Assembly: GCF_946998835.1 (NCBI RefSeq)
Contig: NZ_CAMQAZ010000009.1
Location: 1-64,000 of the forward strand
Reading direction: 5' to 3'
DNA length: 64,000 nt
DNA from: an uncultured Corynebacterium sp.
Lineage (GTDB): Bacteria; Actinomycetota; Actinomycetes; Mycobacteriales; Mycobacteriaceae
In this document: positions 17,057-26,119 of the stretch, in pieces
Layout: the number at the start of each line of letters is the position of its first letter
Position numbering within the stretch: the first letter of the stretch is position 1
Notes under the pieces: generated by a model
Database searches by the model: none
Told to the model about the DNA's origin: nothing
What the model saw: the letters and a program-made list of their open reading frames with translations, nothing else
Translations under genes and position numbers: made by a program

Positions 17057-18685
17057 TTACTGCTCGAGCTGGCGACGCTCTTCAGCGTTTTGAGCTTCGA
17101 GGTCACGGAACATCTGAGCCTGCTGCTCGTGGTTCTCGTGCTCGATACGAGCTGCCTCTTCGGCAATCTCCGGAGAATCCGGAGTGAAGAAGCTACCGCG
17201 ACCCGGGCTACCAGCGGCGCCCAGTTCGTTCATGGTCTTCGGGACGTAAGCACCCTGGTACTCGAGCGGAATGGCGTGGCCGTGCTCGTCGACCGGACCC
17301 AGCGGCTGGTGGACCTCGATGAAGGAACCATCAGGCAGCTGGTTGATGACACCAGTCTCGATGCCGTGCTCCAGAACAGCGCGGTCGGAGCGCTGCAGGC
17401 CGATGCAGATTCGGTAAGTGACGAAGTAGGCAATCGGAGGCAGGATAATCAGACCGATACGGCCAACCCAGGTCATCACGTTCAGCGAGATCTGGAAGTG
17501 GTAGGCAATCAGGTCGTTACCGCCGGACAGCGTCAGCAGGGTGTAGAACACCAGAGCCATGGCACCCAGGCCGGAGCGGACTGGCACGTCGCGCGGACGC
17601 TGCAGCAGGTTGTGGTGAGCGTTGTCGCCAGTAATCTTCGTCTCGATGAACGGGTAAGCGAACAGCAGGACGACCAGAACACCACAGAGGAGTGCAACCC
17701 AGAAGACTGCCGGGATGGTGTAGGAGCCAATGTAGAGCTCCCACGGCGGCATGACACGAGCAGCACCATCAGTCCACAGCATGTAGATATCCGGCTGGGA
17801 ACCAGCGGAGACCTGCGATGGGTTGTACGGGCCAAGGTTCCAAATTGCGTTGATCTGGAAAATACCAGCGAACAGCGCCAGGAAGCCGAAGGTAATCAGG
17901 CCGAAGGAAACGGACTTGACTGCGAAGATCGGGAGAATACGAACGCCGACGACGTTGTTCTCGGTACGACCAGCGCCTGGGAACTGGGTGTGCTTCTGGT
18001 ACCAGACCAGAGCCAGGTGAGCTGCAATCAGACCCAGTAGCAGAGCCGGGAGAATCAGCACGTGTGCGATGTACAGGCGCGGGATAATGAGGTCACCCGG
18101 GAAGTCGCCGTTGAACATCATCCAGTGCAGCCAGGTACCGATAATCGGCAGGCCAATGATGATTGCGGACATAATACGCAGACCAACACCGGAGAGCAGG
18201 TCGTCCGGCAGGGAGTAGCCCATGAAGCCCTCTGCCACGGAGAGCAGCAGGAGGATTGAACCGATGACCCAGTTAGCCTCACGCGGCTTGCGGAATGCGC
18301 CGGTGAAGAAGATGCGGAACATGTGCGCCATGATGGACACAGCGAACAGGAGCGCACCCCAGTGGTGGACCTGGCGAATGAACAGACCACCGCGGACCTC
18401 GAAGGAGATCTGCAGAGCGGTCTCGTAGGCGCGAGACATCTCGACACCGTTGAGCGGTGCGTAGGCACCGTCGTAAATGACCTTCGACATCGACGGGTCG
18501 AAGAACAGGGTCAGGTAAACACCCGAGAACAGCAGCACTACGAAGGAGTAGAGTGCGATCTCACCCAGCAGGAAGGACCAGTGGGTAGGGAATACCTTAT
18601 TAAGCTGCTTACGCATGCCGCCAGACAGGGTGTAGCGGTCATCCATATTCTTAGCAGCATTGGCTAGTTTCGTTGGATTGCTCAT
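17057..18685 (-). CDS. qcrB: Cytochrome bc1 complex cytochrome b subunit
   Basis: The 542-residue membrane core of the menaquinol:cytochrome c oxidoreductase, holding both b haems and the Q sites. The family pattern is clear: LFIRQVHHWGALLFAVSIMAHMFRIFF in the N-terminal half and TWLHWMMFNGDFPGD in the Qo region. About eight to nine helices are followed by a charged C-terminal tail of about 110 residues. Its ATG overlaps the qcrA stop by four bases (ATGA), showing translational coupling. It is the last gene of ctaE-qcrC-qcrA-qcrB. Confidence 0.95.
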   Translation of the reverse strand: MSNPTKLANAAKNMDDRYTLSGGMRKQLNKVFPTHWSFLLGEIALYSFVVLLFSGVYLTLFFDPSMSKVIYDGAYAPLNGVEMSRAYETALQISFEVRGGLFIRQVHHWGALLFAVSIMAHMFRIFFTGAFRKPREANWVIGSILLLLSVAEGFMGYSLPDDLLSGVGLRIMSAIIIGLPIIGTWLHWMMFNGDFPGDLIIPRLYIAHVLILPALLLGLIAAHLALVWYQKHTQFPGAGRTENNVVGVRILPIFAVKSVSFGLITFGFLALFAGIFQINAIWNLGPYNPSQVSAGSQPDIYMLWTDGAARVMPPWELYIGSYTIPAVFWVALLCGVLVVLLFAYPFIETKITGDNAHHNLLQRPRDVPVRSGLGAMALVFYTLLTLSGGNDLIAYHFQISLNVMTWVGRIGLIILPPIAYFVTYRICIGLQRSDRAVLEHGIETGVINQLPDGSFIEVHQPLGPVDEHGHAIPLEYQGAYVPKTMNELGAAGSPGRGSFFTPDSPEIAEEAARIEHENHEQQAQMFRDLEAQNAEERRQLEQ

Positions 18686-19893
18686 GACTGACGCTCCCAG
18701 AATGCCGGACCGACGGGCTCAATGAAGTTGCCCTTTGCGTACATGTAGCCTTCTTCGTCGACGCTGATCGGCAGCTCCGGAAGAGCGCGAGCAGCTGGGC
18801 CGAAGACTGGCTTGCCGTAGTGCAGTGCATCGAACTGCGACTGGTGGCACGGGCACAGAATGCGGTTGGTCTGCTGCTCGTACAGAGAAGTCGGGCAACC
18901 GATGTGCGTACAAATCTTCGAGTATGCGAAGTAATCGCCGTAGTGGAAGTCTTCCTGACCCTTGCGCAGGATGGCCTTAGCGGCATCCTGGGAACGCAGA
19001 CGAATCAGCATGACAGAGTTACGGGAGCCGTGAATCGAGTGCATGTGAGCCTCGTAAACATCGGCGTCCTTGGAGTACTTGTCGCCGTCGTTGACGTCCT
19101 CAGCCGGAAGCGGGAAGACAGTCTCCATGGAACCTGCGGACAGGTCCTCTGGGCGGAGGCGAACCAGGCGGGAAACACCCTTGGTGGTGTAGCCGTGTTC
19201 GCCCTCTTCGGCGATAGCGCCGGTGTCGCGGCCCAGGTAAACCTTGTGGCCCTTCTCAACGAGGGTCCAACCGGTGGTCCACAGGGTGCCGTCACCAGTG
19301 ACGTCTACGTCGTGGCGTGGCTTCCACGGGTTCTTAATCATGCCACCAATCGGCAGAATCATGCCGATGCCAGCCAGGACGGCACCGGTACCAAGGAGGC
19401 CCTTGATAGCGGAGCGGCGACCCAGGGTGGAGGTCTGCCAAGAATCGTTCAGCAGAGCAACGATGGTCTTCTGGTCGACCTCTTCGGACGGACCATCGTG
19501 GCGGCGCTGAACCGAAATCTCTTCCGGGATAAAGCGCTTGGTGAACTTAACCGCACCAATACCCAGGGTGAGGATGCAGCCACCAAGGGTGATACCCAGA
19601 AGCGGGGTGTAGATGGTGTATAGCCACAGACCCTCTTCGCCGTGACCCTTGTAGTGCCACGGGTAGAACAGGTAGATGGCGATGAATGCCAGGCCAAGAA
19701 TGACCGACAGTGCCAACCAAATGGTGACACCACGAGCCGCGCGCTTTTCAGCCGGGTCGTTGGCAATCGGGAAGCGTTCCTTGCGGTAAGCAATGGTTAC
19801 GTCATCGAGTTCTGCACCCAGACGAGCGAGATCCGCATTGCTCATCTTCGACAGCTCTTCGGAGCTGTACTTCTTGTTTTCGTGATTACTCAT
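18682..19893 (-). CDS. qcrA: Cytochrome bc1 complex Rieske iron-sulfur subunit
   Basis: 403 residues from the ATG of MSNHENKKYSSEE. This start is chosen because it overlaps the qcrC stop by four bases; the frame stays open upstream, inside qcrC. Three membrane helices, the actinobacterial arrangement, precede the Rieske fold, whose 2Fe-2S ligands are in CTHIGCPTSLYEQQ and CPCHQSQFD. It passes electrons from menaquinol to the QcrC haems. Confidence 0.95.
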   Translation of the reverse strand: MSNHENKKYSSEELSKMSNADLARLGAELDDVTIAYRKERFPIANDPAEKRAARGVTIWLALSVILGLAFIAIYLFYPWHYKGHGEEGLWLYTIYTPLLGITLGGCILTLGIGAVKFTKRFIPEEISVQRRHDGPSEEVDQKTIVALLNDSWQTSTLGRRSAIKGLLGTGAVLAGIGMILPIGGMIKNPWKPRHDVDVTGDGTLWTTGWTLVEKGHKVYLGRDTGAIAEEGEHGYTTKGVSRLVRLRPEDLSAGSMETVFPLPAEDVNDGDKYSKDADVYEAHMHSIHGSRNSVMLIRLRSQDAAKAILRKGQEDFHYGDYFAYSKICTHIGCPTSLYEQQTNRILCPCHQSQFDALHYGKPVFGPAARALPELPISVDEEGYMYAKGNFIEPVGPAFWERQS

Positions 19894-20780
19894 CGGCGGG
19901 ATCCAATCCAAAGAGCGGCCGCTACGAGAGCGACGATGCCTACAATCCACATGACAAGACCCTCAGCAACCGGGCCGATGCCACCAATGCCCCAACCACC
20001 TGGGGTTGGAGTTTCCTTGGAGTTCTTGATGTAGGCGATGATGTCCTTCTTCTCGTCAGCAGACAGCTGGCGGTCAGAGAACTTCGGCATGTTCTGCGGG
20101 CCAGTCAGCATAGCCTGGTAAATCTCCTGCTCGTTTGCAGGATCCAGGACCGGTGCGTACTTACCGCTGGACAGTGCGCCGCCACGACCGGTGAAGTTGT
20201 GGCAGGAGGCACAGTTCAGACGGAACAGCTCGGAGCCGCGAGCAACGTCAGCCTTGTCAAGCTCACCGTTCGGGCCGGCGTTCTTACCACGGAGGGACTC
20301 CATAGCAATGGAGCCGTCCTCATCGCGGACGATGCCAGCGCCGCCACCGTTAGCCTGGACGTAGGCTGCGATAGCCAGCGTCTGCTCTTCGGAGTAACGC
20401 GGGGTCTTACGTGCTGCCTGAGCTTCGTTGCGGAGCATTGGCATACGACCGGAGTGAACCTGGAAGTAAACCGAGCCCTCGCCGACGCCAATCAGGGACT
20501 TACCGCGGTCCTTAACGCCCTGAAGGTTGGCGCCGTGGCAAGTAATGCAGGCAACGTCGTAGAGTTCCTTACCCTGCTGAATCATGGCGGCTTCGTCCTG
20601 CTGAGCAGTAGCCGTCTGTGCATCAGGGGTCAGAGCATTCGCGAGGAAGCCCGCGCCGGTGAGGGCGAGGGCCATAGCCATAATGCCGGAGGCAGTACGG
20701 CGCATCTTGCGGCGGCCCTTTGACTTCGGGGCCGCAGCCAAGGACGTGGTGTCCTTGGTTTCGGAGGTAGTGTTTTCCAT
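19890..20780 (-). CDS. qcrC: Cytochrome bc1 complex di-haem cytochrome c subunit
   Basis: 296 residues. A signal/anchor helix (GIMAMALALTGAGFLANAL) is followed by two c-type domains with haem sites CITCH (about residue 77) and CASCH (about residue 190), and a C-terminal helix. Two fused haem domains replace a soluble cytochrome c in actinobacteria, feeding CtaC directly. It overlaps qcrA by four bases; the gap from ctaE is 75 bases. Confidence 0.95.
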   Translation of the reverse strand: MENTTSETKDTTSLAAAPKSKGRRKMRRTASGIMAMALALTGAGFLANALTPDAQTATAQQDEAAMIQQGKELYDVACITCHGANLQGVKDRGKSLIGVGEGSVYFQVHSGRMPMLRNEAQAARKTPRYSEEQTLAIAAYVQANGGGAGIVRDEDGSIAMESLRGKNAGPNGELDKADVARGSELFRLNCASCHNFTGRGGALSSGKYAPVLDPANEQEIYQAMLTGPQNMPKFSDRQLSADEKKDIIAYIKNSKETPTPGGWGIGGIGPVAEGLVMWIVGIVALVAAALWIGSRR

Positions 20781-20855
20781 CTTTTTCCCTTTAAGACTGT
20801 TCGTGGAAAGTGGATGGGCTGTAGGCCGTACTCAACAAAGGACGGCCGATACGGC

Positions 20856-21470
20856 CTACTGGATGAAGTAGATGGTGATGAACAGGCCAATCCACACGAC
20901 GTCGACGAAGTGCCAGTAGTACGAGACCACAATGGCAGCAGTGGCCTGTGCCGGGGTGAACTTCGCCTTAGAGGTACGGATCAGCACCACGACGAAGGCC
21001 AGCACACCCGCGAGAACGTGGGCGGCGTGGAAGCCGGTGGTGATGAAGAAGACCGAACCGTAAATGGAGTTCTGGATGGTCAGACCGTGGCTGACCAGGG
21101 TGTAGTACTCGTAAGCCTGGCCAACGAGGAAGATCGCACCCAGGGCGGTCGACAGTGCGTACCACTTACGGAGTGCGAAAACGTCGCCACGCTCGGCCGC
21201 GAACACGCCCCACTGGGCAGTGAACGAAGACGACACTAGGATCACGGTGATCAATAGTGCGTACGGGACGTTGAGGTGGCCGGTACCCCAATCCCACGAT
21301 TCGCCCTGGCCGTTCGCGCGTGACACGAAGTACATCGCGAACAGACCGGCGAAGAACATTAATTCCTGAGACAGGAACACAATCGTGCCGACACTGACCA
21401 TATTCGGTCGGTTCAGTGTCGCAGCACGACGTGGTGCTGTCATACCTTGATTTTCAACTGCGCTCGTCAC
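20856..21470 (-). CDS. ctaE: Cytochrome c oxidase subunit III
   Basis: 204-residue membrane subunit of the aa3 oxidase with five predicted helices and the conserved SQELMFFAGLFAMYF and FHAAHVLAG segments. The GTG at 21468-21470 gives MTSAVENQG, the form seen in corynebacteria; an ATG nine codons later is possible. TACTGT lies five bases before the GTG, so the transcript may be nearly leaderless. It heads the qcrCAB operon; ctaD (subunit I) is not in the window. Confidence 0.93.
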   Translation of the reverse strand: MTSAVENQGMTAPRRAATLNRPNMVSVGTIVFLSQELMFFAGLFAMYFVSRANGQGESWDWGTGHLNVPYALLITVILVSSSFTAQWGVFAAERGDVFALRKWYALSTALGAIFLVGQAYEYYTLVSHGLTIQNSIYGSVFFITTGFHAAHVLAGVLAFVVVLIRTSKAKFTPAQATAAIVVSYYWHFVDVVWIGLFITIYFIQ

Positions 21471-22022
21471 ATCTAACAGTATGGACTGTTCTTAAGGAGT
21501 AGTCACGTTGCAACCCCCGTTTTTGTAAAAAAATTCCTAAAATCGCAGGTCGCGGAGAGAGGTTTCTGAGAATTTCACTAATTTTTCCCCCTATTGGGAA
21601 CTTTTCGGTGTCGTTATCCGACGTAGTCGAAATTCTGCCTTTTGTTCTGCTGAGCTACTTCGCGTCCATCCCCCCTGGACTTCTAGGGACGTCCCCTGTT
21701 GGCGTCAGCACCGGTCCAAGTATCAGCGATACATGCGTGTTAGCTGTCGGATAGTTTATCTCAGGTTCGACTCTGTTTTGTACTGTATTTATTCAGTTGC
21801 CCCAATGGGGGTAGGGATAGCACGTGAGTGCCAAAAGCAGACCTGGTGATGCATTGGAGATAAGGGGGAGGTATCTTGATTTATTACGTACTTCACAGTG
21901 GGGAAGTCCCAATGTCACACTGAGGGGTCGGTGCGCCAAGCTCTCGTTATGAGCAGTTTTATCAAGGTCCCGGCCTAAAAAGTACGGATACAGACTTGAC
22001 TATCTAGTGGAAGGGAGTGGCG
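21471..22022. promoter_or_regulatory. Divergent control region of ctaE-qcrCAB and trpD
   Basis: About 550 bases, AT-richer than the genes, with no open frame that looks coding. Two similar short stems, CCCCTATTGGG (near 21590) and CCCCAATGGGG (near 21800), are present. I could not place a confident promoter for either side apart from TACTGT before ctaE. A ribosome site GGAAGGGAG precedes trpD. Confidence 0.4.
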
Positions 22023-23090
22023 ATGAGCGAGATCGGCGATAAGAGGGCGGTCGAGAACTGGCGCCATGTTCTCTCCACGATTGGCGCGGGCCACGAGGTC
22101 TCCGATGAGGGCATTCGATTTGCGATGGATCAAATCATGTCTGGTGCCTCCGGCGATGTACAGACTGCAACATTTGCATTTGGTCTCCTGGCCAAGGGGA
22201 TCACTGCTGCGGAACTCGACGCTGCCGCCGAGGGCATGCTTTCGTTTGCCCGCCCTGTCGACGACCCACAGCTTGCCGGTGTCATCAAGCGCGGCGCGGT
22301 CGACATCGTTGGCACAGGTGGCGATGGTGCAAATACAGTCAATATCTCCACGATGTCCATGATTGTCATCGCCGCGTGCGGTGTACCAGTGCTCAAGCAC
22401 GGTAACCGCGCGGCTTCCTCGAAGTCGGGTGGCGCTGACATGCTGGAGGCTTTCGGTATTGATATTGAGGACGGTCTCGTTACCTCTCCGGAACACCCGG
22501 ATTTCTATGTTCGCTTCCTTTTCGCCGCCCGCTTCCATCCGGCGATGCGCTTTGCCGGGCCCGTGCGCAAGGAGTTAGCGGTGCCAACTGTCTTTAACCT
22601 GTTGGGCCCGCTGACAAATCCGGCAAGACCGCAGGCGAGCTTGATTGGCTGTGCCTTTGAAGATCAGATGGAGACGATGGCCGACACCTTCGCCCGCCGT
22701 GGTCAGCGCGCGCTGGTAGTTCGGGGTAGCGACGGTCTCGACGAGATTACCGTTACTGGTCCTACCAAGGTCTTCATCGTAGAAAATGGTGAAGTCACCG
22801 AGGACGTCATCGATCCGCATGACTATGGGATGGAGTACTCCGAAATTGACTCTCTTCGAGGCGGCGATCCCGCTTATAACGCCGATGTCGCCCGCCGTAT
22901 CTGGGCTGGCGAGCTCGAAGGTCCGATTCGCGATGCAGTCATTCTCAACTCAGCGGCCGCAATTGCCATTTCGCGTGGTCTGGGTGGCCGTCCGCTGAAG
23001 GAAGTCATGGCCGACTCGATCGACGAGGTCAAGGAAACGCTCCAGTCGGGGCTGTGTATGGAAATCCTTACCGCTGCAATCAAGGGTTAA
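22023..23090 (+). CDS. trpD: Anthranilate phosphoribosyltransferase
   Basis: Second step of tryptophan synthesis: joins anthranilate to PRPP. The 355 residues carry the family glycine-rich GTGGDGANTVNIST (PRPP binding), KHGNRAASSKSGGADMLEA, and RGSDGLDEIT. The ATG at 22023 is preferred (AGGGAG about seven bases upstream) over the in-frame GTG at 22017. It is not with other trp genes; the trpD-ctaE neighbourhood is also found in mycobacteria. Its stop overlaps the stop of the convergent nuclease gene within TTAA. Confidence 0.93.
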   Translation: MSEIGDKRAVENWRHVLSTIGAGHEVSDEGIRFAMDQIMSGASGDVQTATFAFGLLAKGITAAELDAAAEGMLSFARPVDDPQLAGVIKRGAVDIVGTGGDGANTVNISTMSMIVIAACGVPVLKHGNRAASSKSGGADMLEAFGIDIEDGLVTSPEHPDFYVRFLFAARFHPAMRFAGPVRKELAVPTVFNLLGPLTNPARPQASLIGCAFEDQMETMADTFARRGQRALVVRGSDGLDEITVTGPTKVFIVENGEVTEDVIDPHDYGMEYSEIDSLRGGDPAYNADVARRIWAGELEGPIRDAVILNSAAAIAISRGLGGRPLKEVMADSIDEVKETLQSGLCMEILTAAIKG

Positions 23091-24676
23091 GGTTCACGTC
23101 GCGCTTGACGACGTGCTTGCTGCGCATCAATAGCCCACTGTAGGTATCTTCCTGCGCCCAGCCTGGGATAGGAAAATTCACCTCCGGTGGGCTTTATTCG
23201 TACCTCCGGGCGTTGTAGCCATTTCCAGATAATACTGAGTTCATCAATCGATGCTCCTTTATATAAGGAGTCATCTGGAGTGACCGTCTGGGCGGAACTC
23301 TCCATGAGGTCGATGATGTAGTTCATATCCGAACCGCGCGGCGCGGTGGCGGCACCGGCCAATCTGCCGTAGCGAATTTCCGCTAAATGCCAGCCGCCAT
23401 TGCCATCAGGGAATGCGGCCTGTAGAGATGGGATGGCTGCAAGCATGCTCAGGCGCTGCTGCTTGTCCAAGCTGATGATGAATTCCGCAGTGCGGTCACG
23501 CTGCAGTGCCGCGCGTTGGAAGCGGTGTGCTTCGGCAAGTGCTGATACTTCTGCAATCATGTCTGCGATTTCATCGGTGCCGGTGGTGGAGATCTGGGCG
23601 GTTGTTATCGCAAAGTCGTCGTTAAGCGCGGAAAACCTATCGCGGATGGCGGTGGCGGTGTCGCGTGTGCGGAAGGGGCCAAGGCTGCGAGCATCGGTGG
23701 CTGCCCGGCTGATTTTGGCTGGCCGGCCGGGGTCAACGGGGACAATGTACCAGCCGCGGGTCGGTTCGGTGCGTTGCCGATTGTAGGGCGGGCGGAGCGC
23801 GGAGATTAGGCGAGCTTCGCGGATTTCGGCGGCAAAGCCGTGAGGGCACTCGATAATCTCGACGCGTTCGGCCAGGGAGACCATTTCGGTGATCTTGCGG
23901 CGAGAATCAGTGCCGTTGAAGTACTGCAGGAGCCTACGCCGTAAATCCAGCGCTGTACCTATATATAAGGGGTCGTCGTTTTTTGAGCGAAAAACGTAGA
24001 CACCGGGAGAATGTGGCGCGTTATCGACAAGATGACGCTTTGCGCGAATCTCAGGAGCGACGGTGGGGGAATAATGCACCAACTCGGTTGCCGTCTGTAC
24101 CTCGTCGCCGGCCAGCTTCTCGATGAGGTAATGGAGAACATCGACGGTTGCGATGGCGTCGTCAAGTGCACGGTGCGTGGGGCGATTGGGCGAACCGACG
24201 TGTCGGGCGAGCTGTGAGAGTTTAAAACTGCCAACTTGTGAGCGGTTCAAGACTCGGCGGGCCAACGCGAGCGTGTCAACGACGCTCGGGCTTGGCCAAT
24301 CTACACCCAAATCCGCACAGGCCTGACGGAGAAATCCAATATCGAATTTGGCATTATGCGCGACCCACACGCTTCCCTCGGCGAATGTGAGGAATTGAGC
24401 GAGGACTGTGCCGAGTTGTGGGGCGGACTCGACATCGGCAGTCATGATGCCGGTGAGAGAGGTGATGTGGTCGGGGATTTCCATGCCGGGGTCGATAAAA
24501 CTGGAAAAGGTATCAATCGTCTCACCAGCGCGGGTTTTGACGGCCCCGATTTCAATGATGTGGTCGGTTTCTGCCTTCAGTCCGGTGGTTTCCAGGTCTA
24601 CAACGACAAAAGTGGTGTGGAAAAGAGAATCATCGACGGCACCTTCGAGGGGGAAGTGCTGCTGTCCTGAATCCAC
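23087..24676 (-). CDS. DEDDh 3'-5' exonuclease fused to a GIY-YIG domain
   Basis: 529 residues from the GTG at 24674-24676, which has AGGA eight bases upstream; the frame stays open for 54 more codons that look non-coding. Residues about 20-185 form a DnaQ-like exonuclease with DLET (27-30), HNAKFD (107-112) and HRALDD (168-173). Residues about 220-255 are a GIY-YIG nuclease of the UvrC type (GVYVFR...PLYIG). The rest resembles the C-terminal part of the actinobacterial family found next to trpD. It probably acts in DNA repair; that is family-level inference. It converges on trpD with a four-base overlap at the stops. Confidence 0.87.
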   Translation of the reverse strand: MDSGQQHFPLEGAVDDSLFHTTFVVVDLETTGLKAETDHIIEIGAVKTRAGETIDTFSSFIDPGMEIPDHITSLTGIMTADVESAPQLGTVLAQFLTFAEGSVWVAHNAKFDIGFLRQACADLGVDWPSPSVVDTLALARRVLNRSQVGSFKLSQLARHVGSPNRPTHRALDDAIATVDVLHYLIEKLAGDEVQTATELVHYSPTVAPEIRAKRHLVDNAPHSPGVYVFRSKNDDPLYIGTALDLRRRLLQYFNGTDSRRKITEMVSLAERVEIIECPHGFAAEIREARLISALRPPYNRQRTEPTRGWYIVPVDPGRPAKISRAATDARSLGPFRTRDTATAIRDRFSALNDDFAITTAQISTTGTDEIADMIAEVSALAEAHRFQRAALQRDRTAEFIISLDKQQRLSMLAAIPSLQAAFPDGNGGWHLAEIRYGRLAGAATAPRGSDMNYIIDLMESSAQTVTPDDSLYKGASIDELSIIWKWLQRPEVRIKPTGGEFSYPRLGAGRYLQWAIDAQQARRQARREP

Positions 24677-24901
24677 GTCAATAATCCTATTCTGAGCGCG
24701 CCCTATGGTGTTAACACTGGGAAAGTTGCGAAAATTGTGCCCGACAAACTCGCGATGTGACATAAAACACATTGGGAGCGTAATGGGGTAATTGCCTTGA
24801 CCTCGGGTTGAATGTGTAAAGTTTTCGCCTGACTTCAAAACGCCAGGTAGTTCTATGTTTATTAAACCGTTATCATTCCGTTGTGATGGAGCTGTCTAGT
24901 T

Positions 24902-24940
24902 GTAACAACTTGGTAACGGTTTGGTTCTATCAATGGTAAC
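24902..24940 (+). promoter_or_regulatory. GTAAC boxes, possible MtrA sites
   Basis: GTAAC occurs at 24902-24906, 24913-24917 and 24936-24940, with a further copy near 24997. The first two are 11 bases apart, one helical turn. MtrA of actinobacteria binds GTAAC-type direct repeats and controls cell-wall hydrolases, which suits the nlpC gene downstream. Binding is inferred. Confidence 0.45.
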
Positions 24941-25089
24941 AATTCGGTTTTGGGGTGTTTTCTTGCCGAGCGGCTAGACAAAACTTGATGCCATTTCGTA
25001 ACCTTATCGAGACATTGAAACGGGGCCACACAGATGGTGCCGGTCATTGATAAGAAAACAAAGAGCCTTATCGATGATCTTGAAGATTT

Positions 25090-25235
25090 AAGTAGTGAGA
25101 GCTTCAAGAGATTCGAGCCGGGGACCCACCTCGAATCATGGGGTGAATCCCAAAGGGGAAACCCAGAGGGTAGGAAGTCTTCCATTCTTCCGAACCCGTC
25201 AGCTAACCCGGCCGGCTAAACGGGAAGATTTTGGA
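25090..25235 (+). promoter_or_regulatory. c-di-AMP (ydaO-type) riboswitch
   Basis: The conserved blocks of the ydaO/yuaA element are present in order: GCCGGGGACCCA (25117-25128) enclosed by the perfect stem GATTCGAG/CTCGAATC (25110-25117, 25130-25137), then ATGGGGTGAATCC, GGGTAGGAAG with CTTCC, and CCGAACCCGTCAGCTAACC (25190-25208). The RNA ends about 12 bases before the nlpC start. In actinobacteria this class sits before cell-wall hydrolase genes. The final CCCGT/ACGGG pairing (25195-25224) may be part of the expression platform. Confidence 0.9.
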
Positions 25236-25246
25236 GTTTCAAAACA

Positions 25247-25825
25247 ATGGGCAAGCACCACCGCCGTTCTAACTTCGCACGCAACGCAATCGCTTTCGGC
25301 GCAACTGTCGCGGGCGTTACCGCGCTCACTGTTCCGACTGCTGACGCCAATCCGCTGAACGATGTCCAGAATGCGCTGAACAACATTGACACCCCGCAAG
25401 CTGCTGCTCTGCAGCAGGCTGTCAACCAATTCAACCAGTTCGCTAGCCAGGGCTCTCCGGGATTTGCGGCACCCGCTCCGGCTCCGTCCACTGGTGCACG
25501 TATCGTCTCCGCTGCTCGTTCCAAGATTGGTTCCCCGTACGCATGGGGCGCTACCGGTCCGAACTCCTTCGACTGCTCCGGTCTGACCTCGTGGGCATAC
25601 AAGCAGGTTGGCAAGAACATCCCGCGTACCTCTCAGCAGCAGGCTTCCCAGGGCATGCGAGTTTCCAGCCCGGCACTGGGTGACATCGTCTCCTTCTACG
25701 CTGGCGCAACCCACGTTGGTATCTTCTCCGGTAACGGCAACGTGATTCACGCACCGCAGGCTGGTGACCGTGTCAAGGAAGCTCCGATGAACTACATGCC
25801 GGTTCACAACTTCGTCCGCTTCTAA
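25247..25825 (+). CDS. Secreted NlpC/P60 endopeptidase (short form)
   Basis: 192 residues: a signal peptide (basic start, hydrophobic stretch to about residue 33, cleavage near ADA-NP), a short helical linker, an Ala/Pro-rich spacer, and an NlpC/P60 domain from about residue 83. The catalytic Cys is in NSFDCSGLTSWAY, the His in THVGIFSGNG. Such enzymes cut D-glutamyl-DAP bonds in peptidoglycan at division. Its control is visible: GTAAC boxes and a c-di-AMP riboswitch upstream. A second NlpC/P60 gene follows. Confidence 0.93.
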   Translation: MGKHHRRSNFARNAIAFGATVAGVTALTVPTADANPLNDVQNALNNIDTPQAAALQQAVNQFNQFASQGSPGFAAPAPAPSTGARIVSAARSKIGSPYAWGATGPNSFDCSGLTSWAYKQVGKNIPRTSQQQASQGMRVSSPALGDIVSFYAGATHVGIFSGNGNVIHAPQAGDRVKEAPMNYMPVHNFVRF

Positions 25826-25848
25826 TTAATAAAGCTGGATGAAGTTTC

Positions 25849-25868
25849 GCAGGGGTTAGTGCCCCTGC
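25849..25868 (+). terminator. GC hairpin after the first NlpC/P60 gene
   Basis: GCAGGGG-TTAGTG-CCCCTGC, a perfect 7-bp stem. No T-run follows, so it may act with the larger hairpin downstream. Confidence 0.4.
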
Positions 25869-25899
25869 AGACCATGAACTCGGTTAAGAGTTAATAGGG

Positions 25900-25960
25900 C
25901 GAGCACCCGGGTGTCGACGCTACGCGCGTCGTGAAGCACCTAAGCGTGCTCGTCTTCCTT
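25900..25960 (+). terminator. Long nested hairpin between the two NlpC/P60 genes
   Basis: Three stacked helices: CGAGCAC/GTGCTCG (25900-25906, 25946-25952), GGTG/CACC, and CGACGC/GCGTCG with a TACGC loop. TCTTCCTT follows. It most likely ends the riboswitch-controlled transcript. The remaining bases to 26119 hold the leader of the next gene and nothing else recognised. Confidence 0.6.
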
Positions 25961-26119
25961 GCTTTGTGGGGAATGTCGGTGCGGGTAACCAGCCAGGACG
26001 CTCCTCTTTGATGCCCTTGTGCGCTGGGCGTTTGTCGGCGTGTCGTTCCGGGGTAAGGCTGCTACAATTTGCTCGAATGCGTCAAGTGGTTTGACGTTTT
26101 TAATCTTCGGGGAAGAAAT

